From the NCBI RefSeq assembly GCF_037126465.1, contig NC_088206.1:25794790-25858789 (forward strand): a stretch of DNA of 64,000 bases, given 5' to 3'. How positions within the stretch are numbered: position 1 is the first letter of the stretch; every line of letters starts with the position of its first letter. The position numbers were made by a program, and so were the translations under genes. A model generated the notes under the pieces. It was not told the DNA's origin. It did not search any database and worked only from the letters and a program-made list of their open reading frames with translations. Positions 34,958 through 45,260 of the stretch are shown one piece after another. The DNA is from Ornithodoros turicata (lineage: Eukaryota; Arthropoda; Arachnida; Ixodida; Argasidae).

Positions 34958-35798
34958 CTCTTGTATGCGATCGCAAAGCGATAGGTCCTCGTTCCGGATG
35001 TAATAGGATATCGCCACTCGACCGACGCGAACCAAAAAAGAAAGAAAGGAATGCACGTTCGGTATACCTCCACGAAGAAAACGGTGCCGTGCTTCTACGC
35101 AGCGATCATCATACAGGAGTGAATTGTCTTCTTCGTTTTCCTTTTATTTTCTTGCACCCATATATTTTGCAAGAATACTATACAGACCCAACAGAGCAGT
35201 GCGCTTCCATCAACACGCCTTGGGCTGACCTTACACACCCGAAGCCTTTTCTGAATACATTCTGCTGGGGCTGGAATAAAAAGATTTATCGCCAGGGTAC
35301 AACAATGCCAGCTCTGCTTCCGTTTAAGTGATAAAACAGTGCGCCCGAACCGAGCCGCACGCGGGCCCGTTCTCGCGGTCTGGACGCGCGCGATCCGTTA
35401 CCCCGAGTGAGCGGACTGTTTTATCACTTAAACGGAAGCAGAGCTGGCATTGTTGTACCCTGGCGATAAATCTTTTTTATTCCAGCGCCAGCAGAATGTA
35501 TTCAGAAAAGGCTTCGGGTGTGTAAGGTCAGCCCAAGGCGTGTTGATGGGAGCGCACTGCTCTGTTGGGTGTCTATAGTATTCTTGCAAAATATATGGGT
35601 GCAAGAAAATAAAAGGAAAACGAAGAAGACAATTCACTCCTGTATGATGATCGCTGCGTAGAAGCACGGCACCATTTTCTTCGTGGAGGTATACCGAACG
35701 TGCATTCCTTTCTTTCTTTTTTGGTTCGCGTCGGTCGAGTGGCGATATCCTATCACATCCGGAACGAGGACCTATCGCTTTGCGATCGCATACAAGAG
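34958..35798. repeat. Local palindrome, two 383-bp arms with a 74-bp GC-rich spacer
   Basis: 34958-35340 and 35415-35798 are near-perfect reverse complements (ends CTCTTGTATGCGATCGC and GCGATCGCATACAAGAG). The spacer 35341-35414 is strikingly GC- and CpG-rich. No equivalent lies at the inner end of the right arm (about 40640), where CATAGCTGGGC resembles CATAAGTGGGC found after this palindrome. It therefore looks like an insertion of about 0.83 kb into the left side. ORFs on the two strands here are the same sequence read twice. Confidence 0.88.
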
Positions 35799-35821
35799 CA
35801 TAAGTGGGCATTTTGGTGAAA

Positions 35822-36075
35822 CCTGACTCGCCCTCACCCTCACGGCTCTCATGGGCACATGCCCTCACTCGCCCTCACCCTCACGGCCCTCACAGACACA
35901 TGCCCTCAATCGTCCTCACCCTCACGGCACTCACAAACGCGCAAGTCCTGAGGGTCTTACCCTCATAAGGTCTCCTGTGAGTGCACTCATGAGGTCTGAG
36001 GGGCGCCAGGTCTCTGTGAGTGAAGTCACTGGTGAGGCTTGAGGTTTGTAGGGTCAGTATGAGGGCATTCAGAAA
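35822..36075. repeat. CTCA-rich minisatellite, left
   Basis: Irregular repeats of CCCTCAC, CTCACGGC and GGTCTCCTGTGAGTGCACTC. The strand bias flips partway, from CCCTCA to TGAGGG. It is mirrored at 40262-40640 and separates the arm from the 128-bp array. Confidence 0.8.
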
Positions 36076-36119
36076 TGAGGTCAAATGACGCATACCAGAC
36101 GTGCGCAAATTAAATTATG

Positions 36120-39100
36120 AAGGCATTGATGATATGGTTCCAGCGACACAACCACCGGCTGTGTACACTTTAAACGGCTGGTGTGCACGTATTTAGCAAT
36201 TTCGTCTATGTCGCACTGGGAACACAGCAAAGCGTCCCGAGCTGACTGATTACTTGGCAATATGGTTCCAGCGACCGAACTACAGGCAGGGTGCACTTTA
36301 AAGGGCTGGTGTGCCCGTTTTTGCAATTTCGTCTACGTCGCGCTGGGAACACAGCGAAGCGTCCTGAGCTGACTGATGACTTGGTAATATGGTTCGAGCG
36401 ACCCAACTACAGGCAGGGTGCACTTTAAAGGGCTGGTGTGCACGTTTTTACAAATTTAGTCTGTGTCGCGCTGGGAACACAGCAAAGCGTCCTGAGATGA
36501 TTGATTACTTCGTGATATGGTTCCAGTGGCCGAACTACTGGCAGGGTGCACTTTAAAGGGCTGGTGTGCCCGTTTTTAGCAATTTCGTCTACGTCGCGCT
36601 GGGAACACAGCAAAGCCTCCTGAGCTGACTGATGACTTGGTAATATGGTTCCAGCGACCCATCTACAGGCAGGGTGCACCTTAAAGGGCTGGTGTGCACG
36701 TTTTTACAAATTTAGTCTGTGTCGCGCTGGGAACACAGCAAAGCGTCCTGAGCTGATTGATTACTTCGTGATATGGTTCCAGTGACCGAACTACTGGCAG
36801 GGTGCACTTTAAAGGGCTGGTGTGCCCATTTTTAGCAATTTCGTCTACGTCGCGCTGGGAACACAGCGAAGCGTCCTGAGCTGACTGATGACTTGGTAAT
36901 ATGGTTCCGGCGACCCATCTACATGCACGGTGCACTTTAAAGGGCTGGTGTGCACGTTTTTACAAATGTAGTCTGTGTCGCGCTGGGAACACAGCAAAGC
37001 GTCCTGAGCTGATTGATTACTTCGTGATATGGTTCCAGTGGCCGAACTACTGGCAGGGTGCACTTTAAAGGGCTGGTGTGCCCATTTTTAGCAATTTCGT
37101 CTACGTCGCGCTGGGAACACAGCGAAGCGTCCTGAGCTGACTGATGACTTGGTAATATGGTTCCGGCGACCCATCTACATGCACGGTGCACTTTAAAGGG
37201 CTGGTGTGGACGTTTTTACAAATTTAGTCTGTGTCGCGCTGGGAACACAGCAAAGCGTCCTGCGCTGATTGATTACTTCGTGATATGGTTCCAGTGACCG
37301 AACTACTGGCAGGGTGCACTTTAAAGGGCTGGTGTGCCCATTTTTAGCAATTTCGTCTACGTCGCGCTGGGAACACAGCGAAGCGTCCTGAGCTGACTGA
37401 TGACTTGGTAATATGGTTCCGGCGACCCATCTACATGCACGGTGCACTTTAAAGGGCTGGTGTGCACGTTTTTACAAATTTAGTCTGTGTCGCGCTGGGA
37501 ACACAGCAAAGCGTCCTGAGCTGATTGATTACTTCGTGATATGGTTCCAGTGGCCGAACTACTGGCAGGGTGCACTTTAAAGGGGTGGTGTGCCCATTTT
37601 TAGCAATTTCGTCTACGTCGCGCTGGGAACATAGCGAAGCGTCCTGAGCTGACTGATGACTTGGTAATATGGTTCCGGCGACCCATCTACATGCACGGTG
37701 CACTTTAAAGGGCTGGTGTGCACGTTTTTACAAATTTAGTCTGTGTCGCGCTGGGAACACAGCAAAGCGTCCTGAGCTGATTGATTACTTCGTGATATGG
37801 TTCCAGTGGCCGAACTACTGGCAGGGTGCACTTTAAAGGGCTGGTGTGCCCATTTTTAGCAATTTCGTCTACGTCGCGCTGGGAACACAGCGAAGCGTCC
37901 TGAGCTGACTGATGACTTGGTAATATAGTTCCGGCGACCCATCTACATGCATGGTGCACTTTAAAGGGCTGGTGTGCACGTTTTTACAAATTTAGTCTGT
38001 GTCGCGCTGGGAACACAGCAAAGCGCCCTGAGCTGATTGATTACTGTAGAAGTGGTTTTTTCCGCGTGGAAAATATTCGCGTTTTCGAGCAGAGCTGCTT
38101 TGAGTATTGATTCGCGAGAACTTAAATTCGCGACACAGGTTTCCAGGAGTGCTTTGCTCTTGCATATCGTGCCGCCGTCAATACTCGGGCATATTTCGGC
38201 ACGTACTAAGACATCCGTTGTTCACGTGGATTGCGGCATTCTAGGTCTGTTCCTTTCTTCTCCTCACAGAGATAGGAGGAAAGGTCCTGTCAAATGGCTT
38301 TTAGGGACCCTGTAGGAGGCCATAGTACTGGCCGTGTGCAAGTTAGCCAGTTTATTTTAGCAGTTCTTATTAATTATCACTCGGGGCACTGACCAGTTCG
38401 GTTGAGATGTGGTACTATCATTCAAGCTGGTTTTGAGAATGCGGGGAAAGGCACGTTCTGGCTTCGTGGTATAGTGGTGTATTGCATGTATAGTGCAAAG
38501 CGTTTATAGGAGTAACAACAGCATGATGAATTTTCATTTCTTTTCACCTTGCCTGATGGGATAAAACAATCTTCTGCGCTTGCTTAAACTGCCTATGGTA
38601 CATGGAGTAGAAAGGGTCAGGTAGTCGCGGTATAGCGTCGAACGCCGAACGATTTTCGCCCTCATATGGCCAGAGTTATTCGCGGGAACTTAAATTCGCG
38701 ATTTTGGAGGTGTGCGCGAAAAACGCGAAAAATAATTCCGCGCGAAAAAAACCACTTCTACAGTACTTCGTGATATGGTTCCAGTGACCGAACTACTGGC
38801 AGGGTGCACTTTAAAGGGCTGGTGTGCCCATTTTTAGCAATTTCGTCTACGTCGCGCTGGGAACACAGCGAAGCGTCCTGAGCTGACTGATGACTTGGTA
38901 ATATGGTTCCGGCGACCCATCTACATGCACGGTGCACTTTAAAGGGCTGGTGTGCACGTTTTTACAAATTTAGTCTGTGTCGCGCTGGGAACACAGCAAA
39001 GCGTCCTGAGCTGATTGATTACTTCGTGATATGGTTCCAGTGGCCGAACTACTGGCAGGGTGCACTTTAAAGGGCTGGTGTGCCCATTTTTAGCAATTTC

Positions 39101-39748
39101 GTCTACGTCGCGCTGGGAACACAGCGAAGCGTCCTGAGCTGACTGATGACTTGGTAATATGGTTCCGGCGACCCATCTACATGCACGGTGCACTTTAAAG
39201 GGCTGGTGTGCACGTTTTTACAAATTTAGTCTGTGTCGCGCTGGGAACACAGCAAAGCGTCCTGAGCTGATTGATTACTTCGTGATATGGTTCCAGTGAC
39301 CGAACTACTGGCAGGGTGCACTTTAAAGGGCTGGTGTGCCCATTTTTAGCAATTTCGTCTACGTCGCGCTGGGAACACAGCGAAGCGTCCTGAGCTGACT
39401 GATGACTTGGTAATATGGTTCCGGCGACCCATCTACATGCACGGTGCACTTTAAAGGGCTGGTGTGCACGTTTTTACAAATTTAGTCTGTGTCGCGCTGG
39501 GAACACAGCAAAGCGTCCTGAGCTGATCGATTACTTCGTGATATGGTTCCAGTGACCGAACTACTGGCAGGGTGCACTTTAAAGGGCTGGTGTGCCCGTT
39601 TTTAGCAATTTCGTCTACTTCGCGCTGGGAACACAGCAAAGCCTCCTGAGCTGACTGATTACTTCGTGGTATGGTTCCAGCGACGCAACTACCGAGAGCG
39701 TGCACTTTAAAGGGTAGGTGTGCTGGTTTTTAGCAATTTCGTCTATGT
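36120..39748 (-). repeat. Satellite array of 128-bp units in 256-bp dimers
   Basis: About 22-23 units in one orientation. Two alternating types make a 256-bp dimer: one with CAAATTTAGTCTGTGTCGCG and GATTGATTACTTCGTGATATG, the other with AGCAATTTCGTCTACGTCGCG-like and GACTGATGACTTGGTAATATG. Both share CACTTTAAAGGGCTGGTGTG and CGCTGGGAACACAGC. Dimers from about 36420 to 39600 are highly uniform; those at the edges are more divergent. The 84-codon ORFs recurring every 256 bases are by-products: the period is not divisible by three and each ends in a stop. Confidence 0.92.
38044..38763. mobile_element. TA-flanked MITE inside the satellite array (720 bp)
   Basis: The inverted end CTGTAGAAGTGGTTTTTT starts at 38044 and its complement ends at 38763, with TA on both sides (38042-38043 and 38764-38765). 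The array word GATTGATTACTTCGTG is split exactly at its TA, so neighbouring repeat units give the empty site. The word GAACTTAAATTCGCGA occurs near both ends of the interior. Tc1/mariner-like, non-coding. Confidence 0.93.
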
Positions 39749-39770
39749 GTAGCAAAGCCCAGAACACTTG

Positions 39771-40250
39771 GCTGTGTTCCCAGCGCGACGTAGACGAAAT
39801 TGGTGAAAACGTGCACATCAGCTCATTAAAGTGCACCCTGCCGGTAGTTGGGTGGCTGGAACCATGTCACCAAGCAATCAGTCAGCCAAGACGCTTTGCA
39901 CTGTTCCCAGGGCGACATATACGAAACTGCTAAAAACGGGCAGACCAGCCCTTTAAAGTGCACACTGCGTGTAGGTGGGTCGATGGTACCATATCACCAA
40001 GCAATCAGTCAGCTGAGGACGCTTTGCTCTGTTCCCGGCGCGACATAGACGAAATTGCTAAAAACGGGCACACCAGCCCTTTAAAGTGCACACTGCGTGT
40101 AGTTGGGTCGCTGGAACCATATCACCAACTAATCCGTCAGTTCAGGAGGCTTGGCTGTGTTCCCAGCGCGACGTAGACGAAATTGCTAAATACGTGCACA
40201 CCAGCCCTTTAAAGTGCACCCTGCCGGTAGCTGGATCGCTGGAACCATGC
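39771..40250 (+). repeat. Inverted 128-bp units on the right side of the array
   Basis: About four units in opposite orientation, each with TGTTCCCAGCGCGAC and CCAGCCCTTTAAAGTGCAC, at roughly 39771, 39900, 40028 and 40152. They are more divergent than the dimers on the left and do not alternate in the same way. The switch near 39748-39771 is the centre of the whole palindrome, but the two sides are unequal (about 23 versus 4 units). Confidence 0.9.
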
Positions 40251-40261
40251 CCGCGTCTCGT

Positions 40262-40640
40262 AAGCGTCATTTACCTCATTTCTGAATGCACTCATACTGA
40301 CCTCACACCCCTCAGGCCACACCTGTGACTTCACTCACACAGACCTGGCGCCCTCAGACCTCATGAGTGCACTCACAGGAGGTCTCATGAGGGGCAAAAC
40401 CTCATTAGTGCACTCACAGGAGGTCTCATGAGGGCCAAAACCTCATGAGTGCACTCACAGGGGACTTCGTGAGGGTAAGACCTCATGAGTGCACTCACAG
40501 GAAACCTCATGACGGTAAGGACCTCATGAGTGCACTCACGGATGGCCTGATCGCGCGCTTGCCCTCGCTCACCCTCACCTCAAAGGCGTGAGGTGAGGGT
40601 GAGGGGCACTCATGAGGGCCCTCATGAGTGAGTTCGCCCA
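40262..40640. repeat. CTCA-rich minisatellite, right
   Basis: Repeats of CCTCATGAGTGCACTCACAG and AGGTCTCATGAGGG, followed by CCCTCGCTCACCCTCACCTC and its complement. It corresponds in inverted orientation to 35822-36075 but is longer and more regular. CATGAGTGCACTCA motifs are themselves partly palindromic. Confidence 0.8.
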
Positions 40641-40646
40641 GCTATG

Positions 40647-43600
40647 TACAAGAGTGAGCCATCTTTTGACGATGGTAAGATAATTATTGACCTGAGGAAT
40701 AATATGGATTTATGCGGTTGTGAGAAGACTTTGTGTGTGTGAGTGTGAAAATGTGAGGGTGTGTCTGTGTGCGGGCGCGCGCGCTTTTCTGAACCAGGGA
40801 TCCCACTTGACAAGTAAGTTCTTTGTGTGTGCCTTTTCATGTGACACGAGTGATACATTTATGTACTATTGCGTGGAATAGTGGTTTGCGCTTGCATTGC
40901 TATCTGTATTACAGACTGAGAGCGTTTTTAATGGAATTGCCTCGCGAACCTGGTGAAGTCTTTGTTTTGGGCAAGCTATTTTATGAGAGCCGGTCCTGTT
41001 GCGTTGCATTTGATACGCTTTCCTGAAGCAGTGTGCTTTGTTCTTGTAGTGTGGTTTACGCCTTTATCAATAGAAATGAATAGAAGTGTTTGTTTGTTTG
41101 TTAGTATGTGTCTGTCACGTCCGTAGCGCTGTTCAAGCTTTATTTTCTTTGCAAAAATTCAGACTTTATGGTATTAAGCTGTTCGAGTAGAAGTGACTTT
41201 CCCTGCTTGCTTAAGATAAATTGTGTATCCCTGTCCTGTGCTTTCTTTACGCAGGGACAATGCAAATGAGTATTTAGCATTATGCAATAATTATCTGATA
41301 GCAGAAATGGGTGTCTTTGTCACAGTTTATTAGCGTGTGTGTCGTTATTTTATTTTTTTATTTTTTCCTCTCTTATAGCTATGCGAGCAAAAGTGCGTGT
41401 AATTTTTCGCTGCTCTTTTCTTATTTTCTCTACTTTTATGTAGAAGAAATCCTCCTGCGTAAAAGCTGAATAGTGTTCTATCAGTGGGGTTGTTTGATTG
41501 ATTTTGATGGGTGTTCGATATCTTGACGAAGTAAGCAGTGCTTAATTTTGCAGGTTTTTTAGCAGAAATGCTGGTATCTGAGCACGGAGTAGAAATTTCT
41601 ATATTTCTCTGCTCCCTAAGAAAATTTGTACGTCGTTTTCCAAGCAGACCGCGTTTAGTTTACGCGAAATAGAAAAATGAAGTTGTGTATGCTCTATGAT
41701 GATCCGCCGCAGGCTTAGGCCTTTTCCCCGATGAGCAGTGTTTTGTATGCGATGTCGCATGTCTGGACTTGTTCAGTAGTGTTGCAATTTTTACCCTTCG
41801 CTAATATCTTGTTGCTGTCGTCTTGTGTTAGACATTGAGCTTCGTAGCGATGTGCGGTAACGCTACAATTATTCCTGAGCGCTCCGTGTGTTTAATGCGT
41901 TGTCCTCTGTGCGTGCATGCGTGTGCTTTTTTCCTGATTTGTGACGTCATCATGGCATGTCTGGACTTGTTTAGCAGTGTTGCAGTTCTTCCCGCTGCTA
42001 GTATCTTGTCGGTGCCATGTTGCGCTAGCCGCGTGGCGATGTGAGGTGACCTGAGGTCTCAAGCCTTTTCCCTGCTCACGTAAAGAAATTTGTGTATCCC
42101 TGTCGTGTGCTTTCTTTACGCAAGGGCAATGCGTCTGTGTATGTGGCACTATCAGATACCAGACATGAGTGTCTTTTTCTTAGTTTATTAGCATATGCTT
42201 CAGGTTTTTTAAGTCAGGCACAAGTGCGCGCAATTTGTCGCTGCTCTCTTCCTCAAATCACCGATTTTACGCAGAAGAAAGTCGCATGATACAGCTGAGA
42301 AGAGGGTTTCTCTGATTGTTTGTTAGATGTTGTTAGGAGGTCGGTATGTTGAGGAAGTCAGCTGTTAAAGGTATCCGTGAAGAAATGCTTGCGTCTGAGC
42401 GCAGGATAGGAATTCCTGAAGCACGGCACCCTCAGTGTAAATTAATTATTTTGGATGTGAGTCTGCTTCACTGTATGACAAGGCTGAAATGGGAAGAGAG
42501 AAAAAATTGGAGCGCCTCATTAATAGCGATCCAGGTAACAGGGCAATTATAGTTTACATAGAAAGTAGAATTTTAATAGGCTCCTAAAATTATAGTTTTG
42601 TAGTAGTTTTTCTAAACTGCAATGCAATAATCATTAATATGGTGGGAATGCCATCATGTTCCTGTAAAGGCGTTCTGTCTAGTCCTCCGTCGAGCGCGAA
42701 TGGAACTTTGCCCTTTCGCTTTCGCGCCTTTTTGCTCGCAGGTGTAGCCTCAGACAATGAGTATACGAGCATAGAAAGGATCGTGTATTACATAAGCCTG
42801 GTGATGATGTTGAGTGGACTCACTTATTATTTTAAAAGAGCAGTGGTAGTTTACTGGTGTGCTTTTTTGTTGAATTTTAATGTAAGAATGAATATCACTA
42901 AGAGTAGGACAAAGGAAATAATCTTGTGATTCAATAAATAATAGGGGTCTGTCTTTGCCGCTGTCTTCTTCAGGCAGGATGTGATGACGTCACGCAGTCT
43001 GTAGCAATGCATTGACCGCTGCTGGAAAAAAGTGTAGCAATAGAAAAATGGTATGTATTGTCCTGGACGGATTTATGATGAGCACTGTTTTTGAATAAGA
43101 GGACTGCGTGCGCTTAGAAATAGTTTGATATTGGTTTTTTGCTTTGTTCAAGTGTTTGTCTTTGCTTTTTTCCCCCATGTTGTCTGACAAACATGCGCTG
43201 ACATGCCCTGGCCTGTTCTGTCATGTTTTCCTTCTACAAGTAGTTTTTTTTTCTTTTTGACAAGGAACATTCTTGACGATAGTGCTGCCTTGAATAGGAG
43301 TAGTGCTATTCTTAATAATTTTGTGATTCATTTAGTTCAGAGAGTAACCGCAAGGGGGACAGGTGCATGGCTTTATCCAGTCGAGGAACAAAGCGACATT
43401 ATTCAGTTAGCTGCCAGGCTCTCGGAAGGGATGGACATGTCTCGATTAGCTCGTTGTAGTAGGCATTGAAGGTGTTAGGATATTTTGTTCTTTTGAAAGT
43501 CTAATTTAGTAAGACTTTGGGAATGAAATGCTTAATTCCTACAATCTCCTCTCATGTATGGTGCTCTTCTGCAATAGTTCCCTATGCAATCATTATATTA

Positions 43601-44509
43601 GAATAAAGGAAATAATCTTGGGATAGTGATTCAATAAGTAACAGGTCCCCTGTCTAGAGCGTAAGCGTCCTTGAGCCACGCACCTGCATGATGACGTCAT
43701 ACCGCGATACTATTGTTTCAGGTTGACCTTGTCTAGAGGAGCATTAGTGGAAAAAAACAGTGTAGCCCTGTGACAATAGGATGACATCACGACCAATGAG
43801 AATGGCCTGCAGGGGGCGCAAGGATTCACTTCTCTCTTGGACGCTGGTGGGTGTAGACACGGTAATTATGATCCTAGCAATTGCGTTGTCGTCAGTGGAA
43901 GAGCGTAGCTTAGGTAGGGTTCTGTCTGCCTCTGATGGGGTGCGGATGTGTGGTTCGTCACTGGTGAATGGTGTTCGACGATGTAGGTGGATTTTGTGAC
44001 GAGCGGATTTACAATGGAGGGAATGTAGAGTACGTGTCCGATGATGGTGTCTTTTCACTCTGTTCAAGTGTTTTCCTCTGTTGCCCAACAGTCGTGCGAT
44101 TTGTCCTGACGTGTCCTGACATGCCCCGATATGCATGCTTTCCTTTGTTAACGCTTTGTATTTTTTCTTTTTTGACGAGGAACATTCTTGTCTTGACGAT
44201 GTCGATAGTGCTGCCCTGAATGGGAATAGTGCTATTCTTAATAATTTCGCGATTAAATTAGTTCAGAAATCAACCGCAAGAGGGACAGATGCATGACTTT
44301 ATAGAGGAGAAAAAGCATTATGACTCAGTTCCGTGCCTGGCTGTCGGATAGAGTAGACGCATCGTTCTGCGCCCCTTGTTACCCGTACTCTGTGTTGATT
44401 TGTTGAGTGCCTAGTCCTCTTATTAGCCGTTGATGGAGTTACGTGTTAGGATATTTTGTTCTTTTGCAAGTCTCATTTAGTAAGACTTTAGAATTCCTAC
44501 GATCAGCTT
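40647..44509 (-). repeat. Right arm of the giant inverted repeat
   Basis: It is the reverse complement of the left arm, from TACAAGAGTGAGCC (40647) to GAATTCCTACGATCAGCTT (44509). It lacks the MITE present in the left arm, and the empty TA site is at 41695-41696. The TTTG/CAAA tract is much shorter here (about 41085-41104). The outer end is cut by the non-LTR fragment at 44505-45242. Confidence 0.9.
42639..42929 (+). other. 96-codon ORF in the right arm, counterpart of 32076-32357
   Basis: Same reading as in the left arm with an upstream in-frame ATG (MVGM) and one conservative change (ERIVYY for ERVVYY). It matches nothing I know. It is listed because it is the longest frame kept in both arms. 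Confidence 0.25.
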
Positions 44510-45242
44510 CATAGCTAAGGACGTCACACCGCCGGACGCCCCCTGGTCTCTGCCAGTACCACACACCTTTGTACGTTTTCCGGACATCCTGGGACGAAGA
44601 GATCAGGTTCCCCCTCAAGTCGTTCGAGCCCATTTTTATGCTCTGGTAGACGCGGAGCTTTCTACCTCTGCCGCAGCATACACCGATGGCGCATCTCGAA
44701 ATGGCAAATCCACCTAGGCATTCGTCATCCCATCCGAAGGCGTAGAGGAAGGACGTCGCCTTTCGCATCAAATCTCATCCACAGCTGCAGAACTCTATGC
44801 CATACTTTTCTTTCTGCAGTACATCGTTGATTTTACTCCGCGGGAATGGGTCATGCTCACTGCCTCTACCCATGCGCTGCAAGCAATTGAAAATTCTGGC
44901 ATCCTAGGCTCATCCGCACCGTTGGTGACGGATGTGTTAATCGCTTCCACTTGTCTACGAAGCAGGGCACAGCCTGGTTCTCCAGTTGGTTCCAGCCCAT
45001 TGCGGTGTCGAATGGAATGAACAGGCCAACAGCGCTGCAGTCGTCTCGGAGACGGACGCATATTGCGCTGCTGAGTGGAGATCGTCGTTCCGTACTTCGA
45101 CGCCTCGTGACTCGCCTGGCATGGACCGCTGACATTCTCCCCCCAGCCATGCTGAGCAGAGCTGATCCAGCGCTCGCTTTCCGCATGCCTCGACATACCT
45201 CTCGTCAAGGTGCCGCATTAGTTCATCGAATGCGGCTCGATC
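44505..45242 (+). pseudogene. Non-LTR RNase H fragment abutting the right arm
   Basis: Related to the - strand ORF2 at 24582-26465: TPPDAPWSLPVPHTFV-like start, VPPQVVRAHFYALVD, YTDGASRNGKST, a stop near 44716, then AFVIPSEGVEEGRRLSH, SSTAAELYAILFFLQ and ALQAIENSGI. The catalytic TDS block of RNase H has become TAS. Later frames include SRADPALAFRMPRHTSRQ. The copy ends near 45242 at a MITE. Its left border coincides with the end of the foldback arm, sharing CTTCAT with both sequences. Confidence 0.8.
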
Positions 45243-45260
45243 GACCGGGTCGAGGTTATA

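Larger units (their letters stand above)
30466..34965 (+). repeat. Left arm of the giant inverted repeat
   Basis: The outer end is AAGCTGATCGTAGGAATTC; the inner end is GGCTCACTCTTGTA. The arm contains internal imperfect direct subunits: the CATGCATCTGTCCCTCTTGC word at 30680 recurs changed at 31633, and the TCTAGACAGGGGACC word at 30359 recurs at 31345. A TA-flanked MITE (33299-33892) and a (CAAA)n tract (34475-34508) are longer or unique here. Short ORFs only. Confidence 0.9.
30466..44509. mobile_element. Giant foldback-like structure, about 14 kb
   Basis: Two long inverted arms (30466-34965 and 40647-44509) enclose mirrored CTCA-rich minisatellites (35822-36075 and 40262-40640). These enclose 128-bp satellite arrays in opposite orientations (36120-39748 and 39771-40250). 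The arms are about 3.9 kb each once a MITE unique to the left arm is subtracted, and are nearly identical by eye. Long inverted ends with internal tandem repeats recall Drosophila Foldback elements, but no transposase was seen and the true outer ends are unresolved. A large palindromic duplication of satellite-bearing DNA is an alternative. Confidence 0.8.

Noticed and set aside
35089..35868. Matching ORFs on + (35089-35331) and - (35428-35868) that look like paralogues
   Set aside because: They are the two arms of one DNA palindrome read on both strands.
36425..39705. Tandem family of 84-codon ORFs repeating every 256 bases
   Set aside because: The period is not a multiple of three, each ORF ends in a stop, and the reading merely follows the satellite sequence. 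This is a by-product of the repeat, not a protein family.
35822..40250. CRISPR-like array or telomeric repeats
   Set aside because: Units are contiguous with no unique spacers, and the CTCA-rich words are not TTAGG or TTAGGG. Eukaryotic satellite and minisatellite fit better.
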